Part shown: one piece after another, positions 8,496 to 18,890 of the stretch
Layout: every line of letters starts with the position of its first letter
Numbering within the stretch: the first letter of the stretch is position 1
Assembly: GCF_000935355.1 (NCBI RefSeq)
Contig: NZ_JXZC01000008.1
Coordinates: forward strand, 62,001 to 126,000
Reading direction: 5' to 3'
Length of the DNA: 64,000 nucleotides
From: Rossellomorea aquimaris
GTDB lineage: Bacteria > Bacillota > Bacilli > Bacillales > Bacillaceae_B
Notes under the pieces: generated by a model
The model's database searches: none
Told to the model about the DNA's origin: nothing
Seen by the model: only the letters and a program-made list of their open reading frames with translations
Made by a program: the position numbers and the translations under genes

Positions 8496-8986
8496 TCAAG
8501 CACCCCTAACAGTTTTTAATCAATTGGAGCTATTGAACTGAACTGTGTAAACTCATTATAAGTAATGGTAGATAAAAAGATTGTCGGAATAGACATAACT
8601 TTAATAAGATCTTTTATCAGAATTAATCGAAAATAATACTCCAGTTGATAGTAAATTCCCTTTTCGTCAACGATTTAAACTAATTCTCTTATTAACTATA
8701 CGGTCTATATGATTACTGGATTTATTTTCTCATGGAGAATAGAGATGAGTGAAGGGTGGTTTTATTTCCAAGGATGTATACTTTTCCCATTAAATATTTT
8801 GTCTTTTACATTAAGTCGGTTTTGTATGATTTAGCATTCCGGAAATTTTTGAGGTGGAGTAGTCTATACTGATATTGGGAGCAAAGGACCTGGATTATAA
8901 TGTGGTATAATAGGAGATTACATAAATAAGTCGCTCCATTCATTACGGACAACATATGACATCAGTCGGTTTCACTGATTTTGTTC
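8496..8986. other. AT-rich intergenic region, no gene seen
   Basis: No supported ORF. Two TATAAT hexamers (8896-8901 and 8906-8911) could be rightward -10 boxes, followed by AGGAG, but no credible start codon or protein follows. Confidence 0.4.
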
Positions 8987-9026
8987 AAAAGGTTTGGGAA
9001 AACAAATAAATTCCCAGAACCTTTTT
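8987..9026 (-). terminator. Terminator of pgcA / EPS operon
   Basis: Complementary arms around AAGGTT-TGGGAA and TTCCCA-GAACCTT, separated by an AT-rich loop, lie 17 bp past the pgcA stop. On the minus strand the stem is followed by TTTTG. Confidence 0.65.
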
Positions 9027-9042
9027 AACTTAGCGTTGAACC

Positions 9043-10779
9043 CTACGCTTTTACTGGAGCATTCAACATATTATCAATTCTTAACATTAGCCCATCCTTT
9101 AGTTGATTTAACTTCGATTGACTATCTTCTAAAGAGTTCCCAACCACACTAAAGTAAAACTTAATCTTAGGTTCCGTCCCTGAAGGTCGTAAGCAAATCC
9201 ACGAACCATCTTGGAGGAAGTATTTGATAACATTTGATTTTGGTAAAGAAATTATTTCTTCTTTGCCTGCACTTTTACGAATACTAGATTTATAATCTTC
9301 ACTTGTTTCCACAGATATTCCACACAACTCTGTCAAAGAATTTTCTCTAAAACTTTTTAAGATGGATTGTATCTGCTCAGACCCTTCTTTACCCTTGAGG
9401 GTCAATGATTCTAATCCTTCTTGGTAAAATCCAAAGCGTTCATATAAAACTAATAAAACATCATAGAGTGTTTTGCCTTGTTTCTTATAATAAGCAGCCG
9501 CTTCGACTGCCATCAACACAGCCTGGATTGCATCCTTGTCTCTTGCAAAGTCTCCTATAAGATAGCCGTAGCTTTCTTCATAACCAAATAAGAATTCATA
9601 TTCACCTGTTTTTTCGTAGGTCTTTATTTTTTCACCAATAAACTTGAACCCTGTAAGAACATCTTCTACAGTAGCTCCATATGCTTCTGCCACTTTTCTT
9701 CCCAACTCAGAAGTAACAATCGTTTTGAACACACGGCCATTAGTAGGCATTGTACCCTTTGCTTGTTTTCGGCTCAGTATATAATCCATTAGAATCGCAC
9801 CGGTTTGGTTTCCTGTAAGTAATAAGTACTCTCCGTTACGATCTTTCACGGCTATTCCTAGCCGGTCGGCATCAGGATCGGTTGCAATTAATATGTCAGC
9901 GTTCTTTTCTTTGCCATCACGAATGGCCAGTGCAAAAGCTTCCTTCTCTTCTGGATTTGGTGATATAACAGTAGAAAACTCAGGATCTGGAACAGATTGC
10001 TCTTTTACTAAATGTACATTTTGATAGCCAAGAGCTGATAGACCTTGCTCTACCATTTTCAGTCCGGTTCCATGTAACGGAGAGAATACAATGCTTAGAT
10101 TTACATCTCTTGATATCACAGGTGATTCTGAAATAGTTAAAAGTTGCTCCAAATAGAAATGGTCAACCTTTTCACCAATCATTTGGATGAGTCCTTTTTC
10201 TATTAACTCCTCTCCAGCTTGGACAAAGATTTCTAATTCATTTTCAACTTCGTTTACTTTTTGGATCACTTTATCTGCCTCTTCAGGAGTTAATTGGGCT
10301 CCGTCCTCCCCATAAACTTTATATCCGTTGTATTCTGGTGGGTTATGACTTGCTGTAATAACAATTCCTGAGAAAGCATGTAGATGTCGTACAGCAAATG
10401 ATAGTTCGGGAGTAGGTGTTAATTCTTCAAATACATAAGTTTGAATACCATGAGTAGCTAGTGTTCTTGCCGCTTCCATTGCGAACTCAGGTGATTTGTG
10501 TCTTGAATCGTATGCAATGACTACTCCGCGGATTTTTGCCTCTTCACCATGTTCTTCAATGTATCTTGCTAAGCCTACAGTTGCTTTGCGGACCGTATAG
10601 ATGTTCATACGGTTTGTACCAGGCCCAAGTTCTCCACGCATTCCACCTGTGCCGAATTCGAGGTTTTTGTAAAATGCATCTTCTAAACTAATTTCGGATG
10701 AAATTAATTCTTTTTTTAATGAGCCCTCTAACTTTGAAAAGCGTTTCCAGTTTTTAAGATTATTCTTCCAATTCAACAT
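9043..10779 (-). CDS. pgcA: Phosphoglucomutase (alpha-D-phosphohexomutase)
   Basis: 578 residues, the size of Bacillus PgcA. It interconverts glucose-6-phosphate and glucose-1-phosphate, feeding GalU and RmlA. The phosphoserine loop T-A-S-H-N-P is at about 142-147 (Ser144), the metal loop D-P-D-A-D-R at about 300, and the C-terminal phosphate-binding R-P-S-G-T-E-P is present. The ATG follows a GGGGGA site. A terminator-like hairpin separates it from rmlB, so it may be transcribed from its own promoter as well as by readthrough. Its product supplies both UDP-glucose and dTDP-rhamnose routes of the upstream locus. Confidence 0.92.
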   Translation of the reverse strand: MLNWKNNLKNWKRFSKLEGSLKKELISSEISLEDAFYKNLEFGTGGMRGELGPGTNRMNIYTVRKATVGLARYIEEHGEEAKIRGVVIAYDSRHKSPEFAMEAARTLATHGIQTYVFEELTPTPELSFAVRHLHAFSGIVITASHNPPEYNGYKVYGEDGAQLTPEEADKVIQKVNEVENELEIFVQAGEELIEKGLIQMIGEKVDHFYLEQLLTISESPVISRDVNLSIVFSPLHGTGLKMVEQGLSALGYQNVHLVKEQSVPDPEFSTVISPNPEEKEAFALAIRDGKEKNADILIATDPDADRLGIAVKDRNGEYLLLTGNQTGAILMDYILSRKQAKGTMPTNGRVFKTIVTSELGRKVAEAYGATVEDVLTGFKFIGEKIKTYEKTGEYEFLFGYEESYGYLIGDFARDKDAIQAVLMAVEAAAYYKKQGKTLYDVLLVLYERFGFYQEGLESLTLKGKEGSEQIQSILKSFRENSLTELCGISVETSEDYKSSIRKSAGKEEIISLPKSNVIKYFLQDGSWICLRPSGTEPKIKFYFSVVGNSLEDSQSKLNQLKDGLMLRIDNMLNAPVKA

Positions 10780-10804
10780 ATATAATCCCCCAATCCCATA
10801 TTCA

Positions 10805-10849
10805 ATAAAGGCCCTCTAATATCCATTTAAGATATTAGAGGGCCTTTAT
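10805..10849 (-). terminator. Perfect hairpin between rmlB and pgcA
   Basis: A 19-bp perfect stem (ATAAAGGCCCTCTAATATC and complement) with a 7-base loop lies 5 bp past the rmlB stop. The distal arm ends TTTAT, a weak U tract, so some readthrough to pgcA is plausible. Confidence 0.7.
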
Positions 10850-10854
10850 AAGGA

Positions 10855-11877
10855 TTATTTTAAAGTGTATTGTTTATCGAAATAGTTTTGGTATTCTCCA
10901 CTAATAATCTGCTCCCACCATTCCTTGTTGTCTAAATACCATTGAATGGTCTGAGCAATTCCAGTCTCAAAATTAAATTCAGGTTTCCAACCTAATTTTT
11001 CTAACTTAGTAGGATCTATAGCATATCTCTTATCATGTCCTAATCTATCTGTCACAAATTCTATTAGATCTTCCGATTTTTCTAACGTACTTATGATTGT
11101 TTTGACAACCTCTAAGTTTGTACGCTCATTATGTCCACCAACATTATATACTTCACCATTCACACCATCATGCATAACTAAATCTATTGCTTTACAGTGA
11201 TCTAATACATGCAACCAATCACGGATGTTTTTACCATCACCATAAACTGGGACGGTTTGCTCATTTAATACACGAGAAATTGTTAGCGGAATCAACTTCT
11301 CCGGGAAGTGATAGGGTCCATAGTTGTTAGAACATCTTGTTATATTAACTGGCAACCCAAAAGTTTCATGATAAGCCCGAACCAATAAATCTGAAGAGGC
11401 TTTACTTGCACTATAAGGACTATTTGGTTCTAATGGTGTCTCTTCTGTGAAGAAAGTATTCGGGTCAAAATCTAACTCTCCGTATACTTCATCTGTGGAA
11501 ACATGAACAAACTTAGTAACTGCATATTCCTTTGCCGCATCTAACAAAACTTGTGTACCTAATACATTAGTTCGGATAAATATTTCCGGCTCAGTGATTG
11601 ATCGGTCTACATGACTTTCTGCCGCAAAATGGATAACATAGTCAAACTTTTCTTTTTCAAATAAAGACATGATCTCTTCTCGATTAGCAATATCAGCTTT
11701 AACAAAGAAATAGTTATCTTCTTTTTCAATTTCACTGTGTTTAGTTAGATCTCCTGCATATGTAAGAAAATCTAAATTATATACATCATAGTTAGGGTAC
11801 TTTTTCACCATATGTTGAACAAAGTTTCCACCAATGAAACCTGCTCCACCGGTCACTAAAACTTTTTGCCTTTTCAT
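10855..11877 (-). CDS. rfbB: dTDP-glucose 4,6-dehydratase
   Basis: 340 residues of the extended SDR type: NAD-binding T-G-G-A-G-F-I-G near the N-terminus, T-D-E-V-Y-G with the catalytic Asp-Glu, and Y-S-A-S-K. It makes dTDP-4-keto-6-deoxyglucose, the second step to dTDP-L-rhamnose. Its ATG directly abuts the TAA of rfbD, and AGGTGA within the end of rfbD provides the ribosome site. Last of the four rhamnose genes. Confidence 0.93.
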   Translation of the reverse strand: MKRQKVLVTGGAGFIGGNFVQHMVKKYPNYDVYNLDFLTYAGDLTKHSEIEKEDNYFFVKADIANREEIMSLFEKEKFDYVIHFAAESHVDRSITEPEIFIRTNVLGTQVLLDAAKEYAVTKFVHVSTDEVYGELDFDPNTFFTEETPLEPNSPYSASKASSDLLVRAYHETFGLPVNITRCSNNYGPYHFPEKLIPLTISRVLNEQTVPVYGDGKNIRDWLHVLDHCKAIDLVMHDGVNGEVYNVGGHNERTNLEVVKTIISTLEKSEDLIEFVTDRLGHDKRYAIDPTKLEKLGWKPEFNFETGIAQTIQWYLDNKEWWEQIISGEYQNYFDKQYTLK

Positions 11878-12732
11878 TTACTTCACCTCATTGTGTAATT
11901 CTTCTAAATATCTATTTAACGCATCTTGCCAAGAAGGTAAAGACTTAAATCCGTTTTCGACAAGCTTTTGTTTAGACATTCTTGAATTTTTTGGTCTAAT
12001 AGCACGAGTAGGGTACTGCGCCGTTGTAATAGGACTTACACTTACTCTTTTTTCAGCAAGTCTAAAAATCTCTGTTGCAAAATCTGCCCAGCTACAAAAA
12101 CCTTCGTTCGAAGCATGATATATACCATATTTTTCACTTTGAACCATCTCAATTAATAATTTCGATAAGTCTAATGTATAAGTAGGTGAACCATATTGAT
12201 CGGCAACTACATTTAGTTCTTCCCTTGTTTCAGCTAAACGTAGCATTGTTTTAATAAAGTTATTCCCATTAATACCAAACACCCATGAAATTCTTACAAT
12301 GAAAAAGTTTTCAAATAATGATTGAACAACTTTTTCCCCTTCGTATTTAGTCAATCCATAGTAACCACTTGGGTTAGGTTTATCTGTTTCTTTATATGGA
12401 ATAGTACCTTTTCCATCATAAACGTAATCTGTACTGATATACATGAATTTTGATTTAATTGATTTGGCAGCTTCAGCAAGGTTTTTAGTACCCTTTACAT
12501 TAACGTCCCAACTTTTTTCTTTATCATCCTCAGCATTGTCAACAGCTGTATATGCAGCACAGTGTATAATTGCATCTGGTTTAATTTCATTCATGAAATC
12601 TTGAACCCTTAATCTATCTGTAATATCTAGTTCCCTACTTGTACTACCAATCATTTCAAGACCTTGACGTTGCCCCACTTTCACAACATCATACCCAAGC
12701 TGTCCATTATACCCAGTAACTAATATCTTCAT
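11878..12732 (-). CDS. rfbD: dTDP-4-dehydrorhamnose reductase
   Basis: 284-residue SDR with G-x-x-G-x-L-G at the N-terminus (G-Y-N-G-Q-L-G) and the Y-G-L-T-K active-site pair. It performs the final NAD(P)H-dependent step to dTDP-L-rhamnose. It overlaps the end of rfbC by ATGA, implying translational coupling. Confidence 0.92.
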   Translation of the reverse strand: MKILVTGYNGQLGYDVVKVGQRQGLEMIGSTSRELDITDRLRVQDFMNEIKPDAIIHCAAYTAVDNAEDDKEKSWDVNVKGTKNLAEAAKSIKSKFMYISTDYVYDGKGTIPYKETDKPNPSGYYGLTKYEGEKVVQSLFENFFIVRISWVFGINGNNFIKTMLRLAETREELNVVADQYGSPTYTLDLSKLLIEMVQSEKYGIYHASNEGFCSWADFATEIFRLAEKRVSVSPITTAQYPTRAIRPKNSRMSKQKLVENGFKSLPSWQDALNRYLEELHNEVK

Positions 12733-13304
12733 TTATCCGAATTCCATACAAAGTTATTTTCTGCATCCACTAATGTAGGAGCTTCTTCGTCTTTAATGGA
12801 AAGAATGGGTTCAATATCAATTGGCCAATCGATATTGATAGTAGAGTCATTCCAGATAATACCTCTATCATGTTCTGGTGAGTAAACTTCATCTACTTTA
12901 TATTGGACTTCTACATCTTCAGTTAAAGTCATAAATCCATGTGCAAAACCTTGTGGAACTAATAGTTGCTTTTTGTTTTCTGCACTTAATTCAATCCCGA
13001 ACCACTGTGCCCATGTTGGACTCCCCTTTCGTATGTCAACAGCAACATCAAAGATGGTCCCTTTGGTACAACGAACTAATTTTGTTTGAGCTTTTGGAGA
13101 CAATTGATAATGTAATCCTCGTAAGGTCCCTTTAGCTGCAGAAAAAGAATGGTTATCTTGAACAAAATTCAAATTAATACCTGCATCTTTAAACTTGGTT
13201 TCAGTATATGTTTCAGTAAACCAGCCTCTGTGGTCACCAAAAACACGTGGTTCGATAACGAGAACATCACTGAGTAACGTTTTTGTTATTTTCAATTCCT
13301 TCAT
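12729..13304 (-). CDS. rfbC: dTDP-4-dehydrorhamnose 3,5-epimerase
   Basis: 191-residue cupin-type RmlC with the conserved catalytic region containing F-V-Q-D-N-H-S and L-R-G-L-H-Y-Q. It catalyses the double epimerisation before RfbD. It is separated from rfbA by an unusually long 174-bp AT-rich gap (13305-13478) without a visible gene, so rfbCDB may have a promoter of its own. Confidence 0.92.
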   Translation of the reverse strand: MKELKITKTLLSDVLVIEPRVFGDHRGWFTETYTETKFKDAGINLNFVQDNHSFSAAKGTLRGLHYQLSPKAQTKLVRCTKGTIFDVAVDIRKGSPTWAQWFGIELSAENKKQLLVPQGFAHGFMTLTEDVEVQYKVDEVYSPEHDRGIIWNDSTINIDWPIDIEPILSIKDEEAPTLVDAENNFVWNSDK

Positions 13305-13478
13305 CCTTTTCTATATCATTTATCTCTATTATTAAATAATATCTAAAAAAACAGATTTACTTTTTTTACCAATGATTATTCTTCAATTTAAATTTATTGT
13401 ACCAAGATTCTTTACTCCGGTTCACTAAATTTTTTTCTGATAAACGGTATGTTTTTAATATTTAATATTAATTATAAT

Positions 13479-14357
13479 TCATGATAAGTCGTGTTGTTCA
13501 GCTAAACGCAACATATATTGTCCATATTCATTTTTCTTGAGAGGCTCAGCTAAATTCATTAGTTGATTTTTTGTAATATATCCTTTACGGAAAGCTATTT
13601 CTTCTAAACAAGCAACTTTTAAGCTTTGACGTTTCTCCACGGTTTCAATGAAGGTCGAAGCCTCTAACAATGACTCATGTGTTCCAGTATCTAACCATGC
13701 AAATCCACGTCCTAATAACTCAACTTTAAGCTTTCCTCTGCGCAAATATTCCTCATTTACAGAAGTAATCTCTAATTCACCTCGTGAGGAAGGACGAATA
13801 GATTTTGCTATTTCAACGACGTCATTATCATAGAAGTAGAGACCAGTCACAGCGTATGTTGATTTAGGGTCTGTTGGTTTTTCTTCAATAGATATAACCT
13901 TACCAGTTTCGTTAAATTCTACAACCCCAAAGCGTTCTGGATCCTTTACATTGTAGCCAAATACTGTTGCACCACTAGTTCTAGCAGAAGCACGCTCGAG
14001 TGTATTTGTAAACCCATGTCCATAAAAGATATTATCGCCTAAAACCAGTGCTACAGAATCATTCCCAATGAAATCTTCTCCTATAATAAAAGCTTGAGCT
14101 AGTCCATCCGGAGATGGCTGAACTTTATAACTGAGATTAATCCCCAACTCTTTTCCGTTTCCTAGCAGCTGCTCGAACCTCTCAGTATCATTAGGAGTAG
14201 AGATGATTAATATATCACGAATCCCAGCAAGCATAAGAACTGAAAGTGGGTAATAAATCATTGGTTTATCATAGATTGGTATTAGTTGCTTAGATATTGA
14301 TCTGGTTATGGGATACAACCTTGTCCCACTACCTCCAGCTAGTATAATTCCCTTCAT
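13479..14357 (-). CDS. rfbA: Glucose-1-phosphate thymidylyltransferase
   Basis: 292 residues, standard RmlA length, with the N-terminal nucleotide-binding G-G-S-G-T-R-L-Y-P. It makes dTDP-glucose from glucose-1-phosphate (supplied by PgcA). The ATG overlaps the stop of the phosphoribosyltransferase-like gene by four bases, coupling it to the upstream EPS genes. Confidence 0.93.
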   Translation of the reverse strand: MKGIILAGGSGTRLYPITRSISKQLIPIYDKPMIYYPLSVLMLAGIRDILIISTPNDTERFEQLLGNGKELGINLSYKVQPSPDGLAQAFIIGEDFIGNDSVALVLGDNIFYGHGFTNTLERASARTSGATVFGYNVKDPERFGVVEFNETGKVISIEEKPTDPKSTYAVTGLYFYDNDVVEIAKSIRPSSRGELEITSVNEEYLRRGKLKVELLGRGFAWLDTGTHESLLEASTFIETVEKRQSLKVACLEEIAFRKGYITKNQLMNLAEPLKKNEYGQYMLRLAEQHDLS

Positions 14358-14953
14358 TTAACTTCCTCCTCTCTTAGATGATAATTCATTTTATATTCCT
14401 TATAAAATTTACTGTCCACTGACCAAGGGTATATAATGATTGAATCAGTATATATAAAATAATCAGTTTGTACTACCTCTTTACTTTTTGTAAAAACATT
14501 TAACCCAGCCACTTTAATATTCAATTTTTCATTTTTATTTATTAAAAATTCTTTTAATGAGTTTATTGTATGACCGGTGTCAATCGAATCGTCTACAATT
14601 AATACATTCTCAACTTTACTTAGATCCGGCAAATCTAACCTTTCAATTTCTCGAATACTATTTTTATCATGGAATCCTGAATTAAATTCAATTTTCCTCA
14701 ATATATTTTTTATAGATTTCGGAAGGAGTGCAAGAAATGCAGTCAATCTCTTTTTAGTCTTATTACCTTTTCTAGAAATTTTCACACTGTGTAAAGGTAA
14801 ATTAAATCCCTTGGCAATCTCCTTACCAATTAAATATCCACCTGTTTCAATAAATATTATAGCATCAGGAATGAATTCGGTAGATTCTACATCCTTATAT
14901 AAGTCATGAGACAAATCTATTATATTTTTTACGGATAATTCTAAATATTTCAT
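14354..14953 (-). CDS. Type I phosphoribosyltransferase-fold protein in EPS locus
   Basis: 199 residues with a PRPP-loop motif, [13 protein letters not shown] (about 128-140), and the N-terminal G-G-Y-L-I-G typical of the fold. The loop suggests PRPP or a nucleotide as ligand. No purine or pyrimidine genes are near; it lies between the PHP gene (50-bp overlap) and rfbA (4-bp overlap). A role in making a ribose-phosphate or furanose precursor, or in regulation, is conceivable but unproven. Confidence 0.6.
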   Translation of the reverse strand: MKYLELSVKNIIDLSHDLYKDVESTEFIPDAIIFIETGGYLIGKEIAKGFNLPLHSVKISRKGNKTKKRLTAFLALLPKSIKNILRKIEFNSGFHDKNSIREIERLDLPDLSKVENVLIVDDSIDTGHTINSLKEFLINKNEKLNIKVAGLNVFTKSKEVVQTDYFIYTDSIIIYPWSVDSKFYKEYKMNYHLREEEVK

Positions 14954-15629
14954 GGTAATCTTTCCTTTTTATTAGAGTTTTCAGTTTTGAATACTTCGTA
15001 TAAATGTGGACAACTTTATTTGTTTTTAAATTTAGATATTTTGCATTCTTTAATTTTGGTATTATATTGTGAGAATTGAGATGTTCCGTGGTATCAATTT
15101 GAATATGATTATATTTTAATTCTGAATAAGTATGAGCATCACTACCGCAAGAAGTAATTTTATTTAAGCCATTACAAAATTTTGTTATATTTACAAGGTC
15201 CTCATCATTTACTATTCTCCCATTAAAGTCTTCAATGATATCTATAAAGTCTAAGTTATTTTCAATTTCGTCCAAGTCTAAACAGCTCTTATTTCTCTTT
15301 TTATCAATGGGATGTGGTATATATACTATCCCTCCTTGATTTTTTATTAATTCAATTGTTTCCCTTGGTGAAAGTCCTGGAGCTATACGATGATTCAAAA
15401 ACAAACCGATGATTTCACCTTTATTAGTCATTATTTCTTCTCCAACAATAACATCAATCTTATTTCCATATTTCTCTTTGAATTTTAACGCACCCTCGAT
15501 TTCATTATGATCAGTAATGGCTACTCCATTTATTCTTTGATCAATCAATTTTTTGAATAATTTATCCAATCTCATATCGCAGTCCCATGAAAATTCTGTA
15601 TGAATATGAAAGATATATTTTTTTTGCAT
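14904..15629 (-). CDS. PHP-domain metallophosphoesterase
   Basis: 241 residues from the ATG at 15629, which follows AAGGTGA at good spacing; an in-frame TTG at 15653 has no such site. PHP motifs are H-I-H near the N-terminus, T-D-H-N-E, I-P-H-P and G-S-D-A-H, so a metal-dependent phosphoesterase is expected. It differs from the YwqE/CpsB phosphatase of this locus and overlaps the phosphoribosyltransferase by 50 bp. Together they may form a sugar- or nucleotide-phosphate module. Confidence 0.65.
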   Translation of the reverse strand: MQKKYIFHIHTEFSWDCDMRLDKLFKKLIDQRINGVAITDHNEIEGALKFKEKYGNKIDVIVGEEIMTNKGEIIGLFLNHRIAPGLSPRETIELIKNQGGIVYIPHPIDKKRNKSCLDLDEIENNLDFIDIIEDFNGRIVNDEDLVNITKFCNGLNKITSCGSDAHTYSELKYNHIQIDTTEHLNSHNIIPKLKNAKYLNLKTNKVVHIYTKYSKLKTLIKRKDYHEIFRIIRKKYNRFVS

Positions 15630-15642
15630 ACTGGAGTCACCT

Positions 15643-16455
15643 TTACCTAACAAATAATAAATTCACAAATATCAATGTTTTATGTTTTATATTTTGTTTA
15701 ACGATTTTATATAATAAGAATGATAAATAATATAGATAACCAAATTTAAATTTTTTACAATATTCCTTCAAGTCTTTCTTATATATTTTTAAACGAGCAA
15801 AGCTTGATTCTTTTGAATTAGTAACTTCTGAAAAATCTTGTTTTATACTATTTTCCATTAATATATATGAACTAAAATTACTTCTGAAATTCAATATAAA
15901 ATTATGATCAACCAAGTCTAAGAAAATTCTTTCATTATACAAACCTATATTTGAGAAAACTTTTTTGTTGATAACCATGCCAGAATTTATTGCAGTCATT
16001 TTTTCTATAGGAATTTCATAATCAATAGAACTCTTAACTTTTAATTTTTTTAAGATTGCAGGTGAAATCACTTTATTATCCGCATATACTTTAGGTACAT
16101 GCAAAAGAACCCTAGAATTTAAAGAAACTGATTTGATTGTCTCAGGGATAAAATTAATACTTAATCTTGAGTCTTGATCTAATAAACAAATCCAGTTAAA
16201 TTCATATCTAGAAATAACATAATTATAAGCTTTACTAAGTCCTATGTTTTGTTTTAAACTAATATATTCCCAATTATTATCTGATACCTGTTTCTGATTC
16301 AATTCATAATATTGTTCCTTATCAGAATTATCAAAGACTACAAATTTAACTTCATTCTTTGTCTCTGAAGAATTATTTAGATACTCTTTTATAGATTTAA
16401 CGGTATCTGAATTATTATAAGTTTCGTTATACAAAACAATTAAAAATAGTATCAA
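15643..16455 (-). CDS. Glycosyltransferase family 2, rhamnosyltransferase-like
   Basis: 270 residues with an N-terminal GT-A fold (I-L-F-L-I-V-L-Y-N-E) and D-Q-D-S, the DxD-like motif of rhamnosyltransferase-type GT2 enzymes. It probably transfers one sugar to the lipid-linked repeat unit on the cytoplasmic face. It overlaps wzy by four bases. Base composition is very AT-rich, as in the neighbouring genes. Confidence 0.75.
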   Translation of the reverse strand: MILFLIVLYNETYNNSDTVKSIKEYLNNSSETKNEVKFVVFDNSDKEQYYELNQKQVSDNNWEYISLKQNIGLSKAYNYVISRYEFNWICLLDQDSRLSINFIPETIKSVSLNSRVLLHVPKVYADNKVISPAILKKLKVKSSIDYEIPIEKMTAINSGMVINKKVFSNIGLYNERIFLDLVDHNFILNFRSNFSSYILMENSIKQDFSEVTNSKESSFARLKIYKKDLKEYCKKFKFGYLYYLSFLLYKIVKQNIKHKTLIFVNLLFVR

Positions 16456-17651
16456 AAGCTTCCTTCCTTCCTCTTAACCTTAAAAAATAATGAAAACATA
16501 ACAAAATAAAAGAATTGAAAACTAAAACCTGTAAATGAAAACATATTATCAAAAGTATTAAATATCGCTAATGTATTTAATAAAGATAGACCAGTTAAAG
16601 TGAAAGTATTATTCTTAAGAAAAGTTGTCATAGAAAATACAAATAATATAAATAGTATATAAATAAGCACTGGCCCTAACCAATTAAGGTAGATAAAAGA
16701 CTTTGCATAAACTGTACCTACGGTAAGTGAAGGTGCAATTTGACTAATTTTCTCTTCAGGCAAATTATAACTTTCTATTAAACGTTTACCTATTGAATCT
16801 ATTAATACTTCACTAATGAAGAAGTTATCAATTTCATTAATTTCAAAACTTTTTGTACTACTCTCATTTATTGTTTTTTGAAAATTAGCTAGAGGTGATG
16901 CGGTATATATATATACCCAGAATAAAGGTTTAGGAATTATTGAGTTCCTAAATTCTTCATTTGCACCTCCTATGTCCAAAAACAACTCAGTACTGAATTT
17001 ATCTACTTTAACAATATGACTTACAGAGTTATTTAGCCTTAAATTACCTAAAACCCCAAACAAAATACTAAACGTAAATATGAGAAGTAATAACTTTATT
17101 AATAAGCTTTTACTTATTCTTTTATTTCTCTTTATTAAAAAAATAAATGTACAACTAACAACAATAAATAAAAAAGCACCCCTATTGAAAATCAAAAGTG
17201 GTAAACTACTTAGCAGAATAAATTCAATCAAATATTTTTTGCTTTTATTGGCTAGATAAACTTGAAAAATATAAGTTGCGTAAAAACAATTAAACGTCAG
17301 TAATAAAACGTGAAATACTGGCACTCCGAAGTCTTTATAATTATTCGGTATAGATAATACTACTGATAGTAATGGAATATTTTTTGTAATTACAAACTCT
17401 AGTATATAACCACAGATTACCATTAATGTTATTAAAGTATAAATTTTACTGTTAGTTAAATCATTTTTTTCTACAATTTTAATTCTTCTATTAAATAATC
17501 TTCCTAATAATAAATTTAATAATATGGTAGAAATAAAAAACAGAATTGTTCCTATTGATAATTTGGGGAATAATTCAGACCAACCAAGAAGATAGATTAT
17601 TATTACAAAACTAAAACTGAGATTATAAACATAAAAGGGATTTAAAACCAT
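16452..17651 (-). CDS. Oligosaccharide repeat-unit polymerase (Wzy-like)
   Basis: 399 residues, almost entirely hydrophobic with roughly ten membrane helices and one long extracellular loop in the second half. Architecture and position between transferase genes and a flippase identify a Wzy-type polymerase; sequence conservation in this family is low, so the call is by topology and context. Confidence 0.7.
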   Translation of the reverse strand: MVLNPFYVYNLSFSFVIIIYLLGWSELFPKLSIGTILFFISTILLNLLLGRLFNRRIKIVEKNDLTNSKIYTLITLMVICGYILEFVITKNIPLLSVVLSIPNNYKDFGVPVFHVLLLTFNCFYATYIFQVYLANKSKKYLIEFILLSSLPLLIFNRGAFLFIVVSCTFIFLIKRNKRISKSLLIKLLLLIFTFSILFGVLGNLRLNNSVSHIVKVDKFSTELFLDIGGANEEFRNSIIPKPLFWVYIYTASPLANFQKTINESSTKSFEINEIDNFFISEVLIDSIGKRLIESYNLPEEKISQIAPSLTVGTVYAKSFIYLNWLGPVLIYILFILFVFSMTTFLKNNTFTLTGLSLLNTLAIFNTFDNMFSFTGFSFQFFYFVMFSLFFKVKRKEGSF

Positions 17652-17655
17652 TTTT

Positions 17656-18870
17656 TTACCTCGTATAATTTTCGAGTATTTTTTGGATACTATGATATAC
17701 TCTTTTACTATTTTTTTTATCGTAATACTCGAAATATTTGGATCTAATCTTTTTTCTTTCTATTGTAAATTCATCATTAATTAATGTCTTTTCAATTTGG
17801 TCAATTAGGTCAATCCAGTTTTCACATTTCACCCCAGGTGTTACCTCATTATAATCTTCATATAACTCACGGTCTTTAGTTAAATACTGATTAAAGTCAA
17901 AAGGAAAGAATATAATAGGTTTATCTAATAATAAGTAGTCGAAATAGATACTTGAATAATCAGTGATTAATATGTCGGTGTATGGAAGTAGCTCATTAAT
18001 GTCATTTAAAATACTAGAGTTTACAAAAATAATATTGGAGAATTCTTTAAATTTATGATTATTAAATACTTCCGAGTTAATATAATGCATATTGATTAAT
18101 ATTACGCTATTATTCTTAATTAAAAATCGATTCATCTTTATCAGATTATCTTTTGAAATTACTTTTAAAAATATATTACTATCTGCTCTAAAGGTGGGTG
18201 CATATAAAATGATCTTTTTCCCTTGGAAATTTGAAATGTAATTATCAAGTTCACTTGAGGTTGAAAATTTAAAGTCTGTTCTTGGATATCCTGTTAATAA
18301 AACTTTTTCCAAAGGAATATCAAATGCCCTTGAAAATATTTTACTAACGTAATCACTTGGGGAAATTATATAATCCCAATTATTTTTAGTGAATGGAAAT
18401 AATTTTTCTTTAATCATATTAAATTTTTGTCTCTCAGATTTACTTGTATACAACGTGTCATCTTTTCCAATTTTTTTCAAAGGAGTACCATGCCACAACT
18501 GAATTTTTACTGAATCATAAGAAGCAACAAAATTAACGTCTTTTAAACTAGATGTGGTTATTGTGACCGCTGCTCTAGCGCTATACCATAATCCCTTTAT
18601 AGAATATGTATGATAAACTAACCCTCCATGATTCTTAATTAGGGGAATAAGACTTTTATTCTTAGTAATCCAAACAGTTTTTACTTTTGTTTCAGGTAAT
18701 TTATTTATATATTCATAAAGGTATTTTGAATTATCCGAGTATTTCTGACCATACCAAGCTCCGAAGACCCAGATGTTTTTACTTTTAGGGATTGATTTAA
18801 TTAAATAAAATAATATTAGCGAAAAACAAAACATAAAAATTTTATTAACTTGCTTAATACTTTTAACCAT
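17656..18870 (-). CDS. CDP-glycerol:glycerophosphate transferase family protein
   Basis: 404 residues with a short N-terminal hydrophobic segment and the TagB/TagF motifs W-H-G-T-P-L-K and T-D-Y-S-S. The family transfers glycerol-phosphate (or a related polyol phosphate) from the CDP donor. Together with tagD in the same operon it predicts glycerol-phosphate decoration, or a teichoic-acid-like backbone, in the exported polysaccharide. Confidence 0.82.
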   Translation of the reverse strand: MVKSIKQVNKIFMFCFSLILFYLIKSIPKSKNIWVFGAWYGQKYSDNSKYLYEYINKLPETKVKTVWITKNKSLIPLIKNHGGLVYHTYSIKGLWYSARAAVTITTSSLKDVNFVASYDSVKIQLWHGTPLKKIGKDDTLYTSKSERQKFNMIKEKLFPFTKNNWDYIISPSDYVSKIFSRAFDIPLEKVLLTGYPRTDFKFSTSSELDNYISNFQGKKIILYAPTFRADSNIFLKVISKDNLIKMNRFLIKNNSVILINMHYINSEVFNNHKFKEFSNIIFVNSSILNDINELLPYTDILITDYSSIYFDYLLLDKPIIFFPFDFNQYLTKDRELYEDYNEVTPGVKCENWIDLIDQIEKTLINDEFTIERKKIRSKYFEYYDKKNSKRVYHSIQKILENYTR

Positions 18871-18890
18871 AAAAATTCCCTTCTTTTTAT

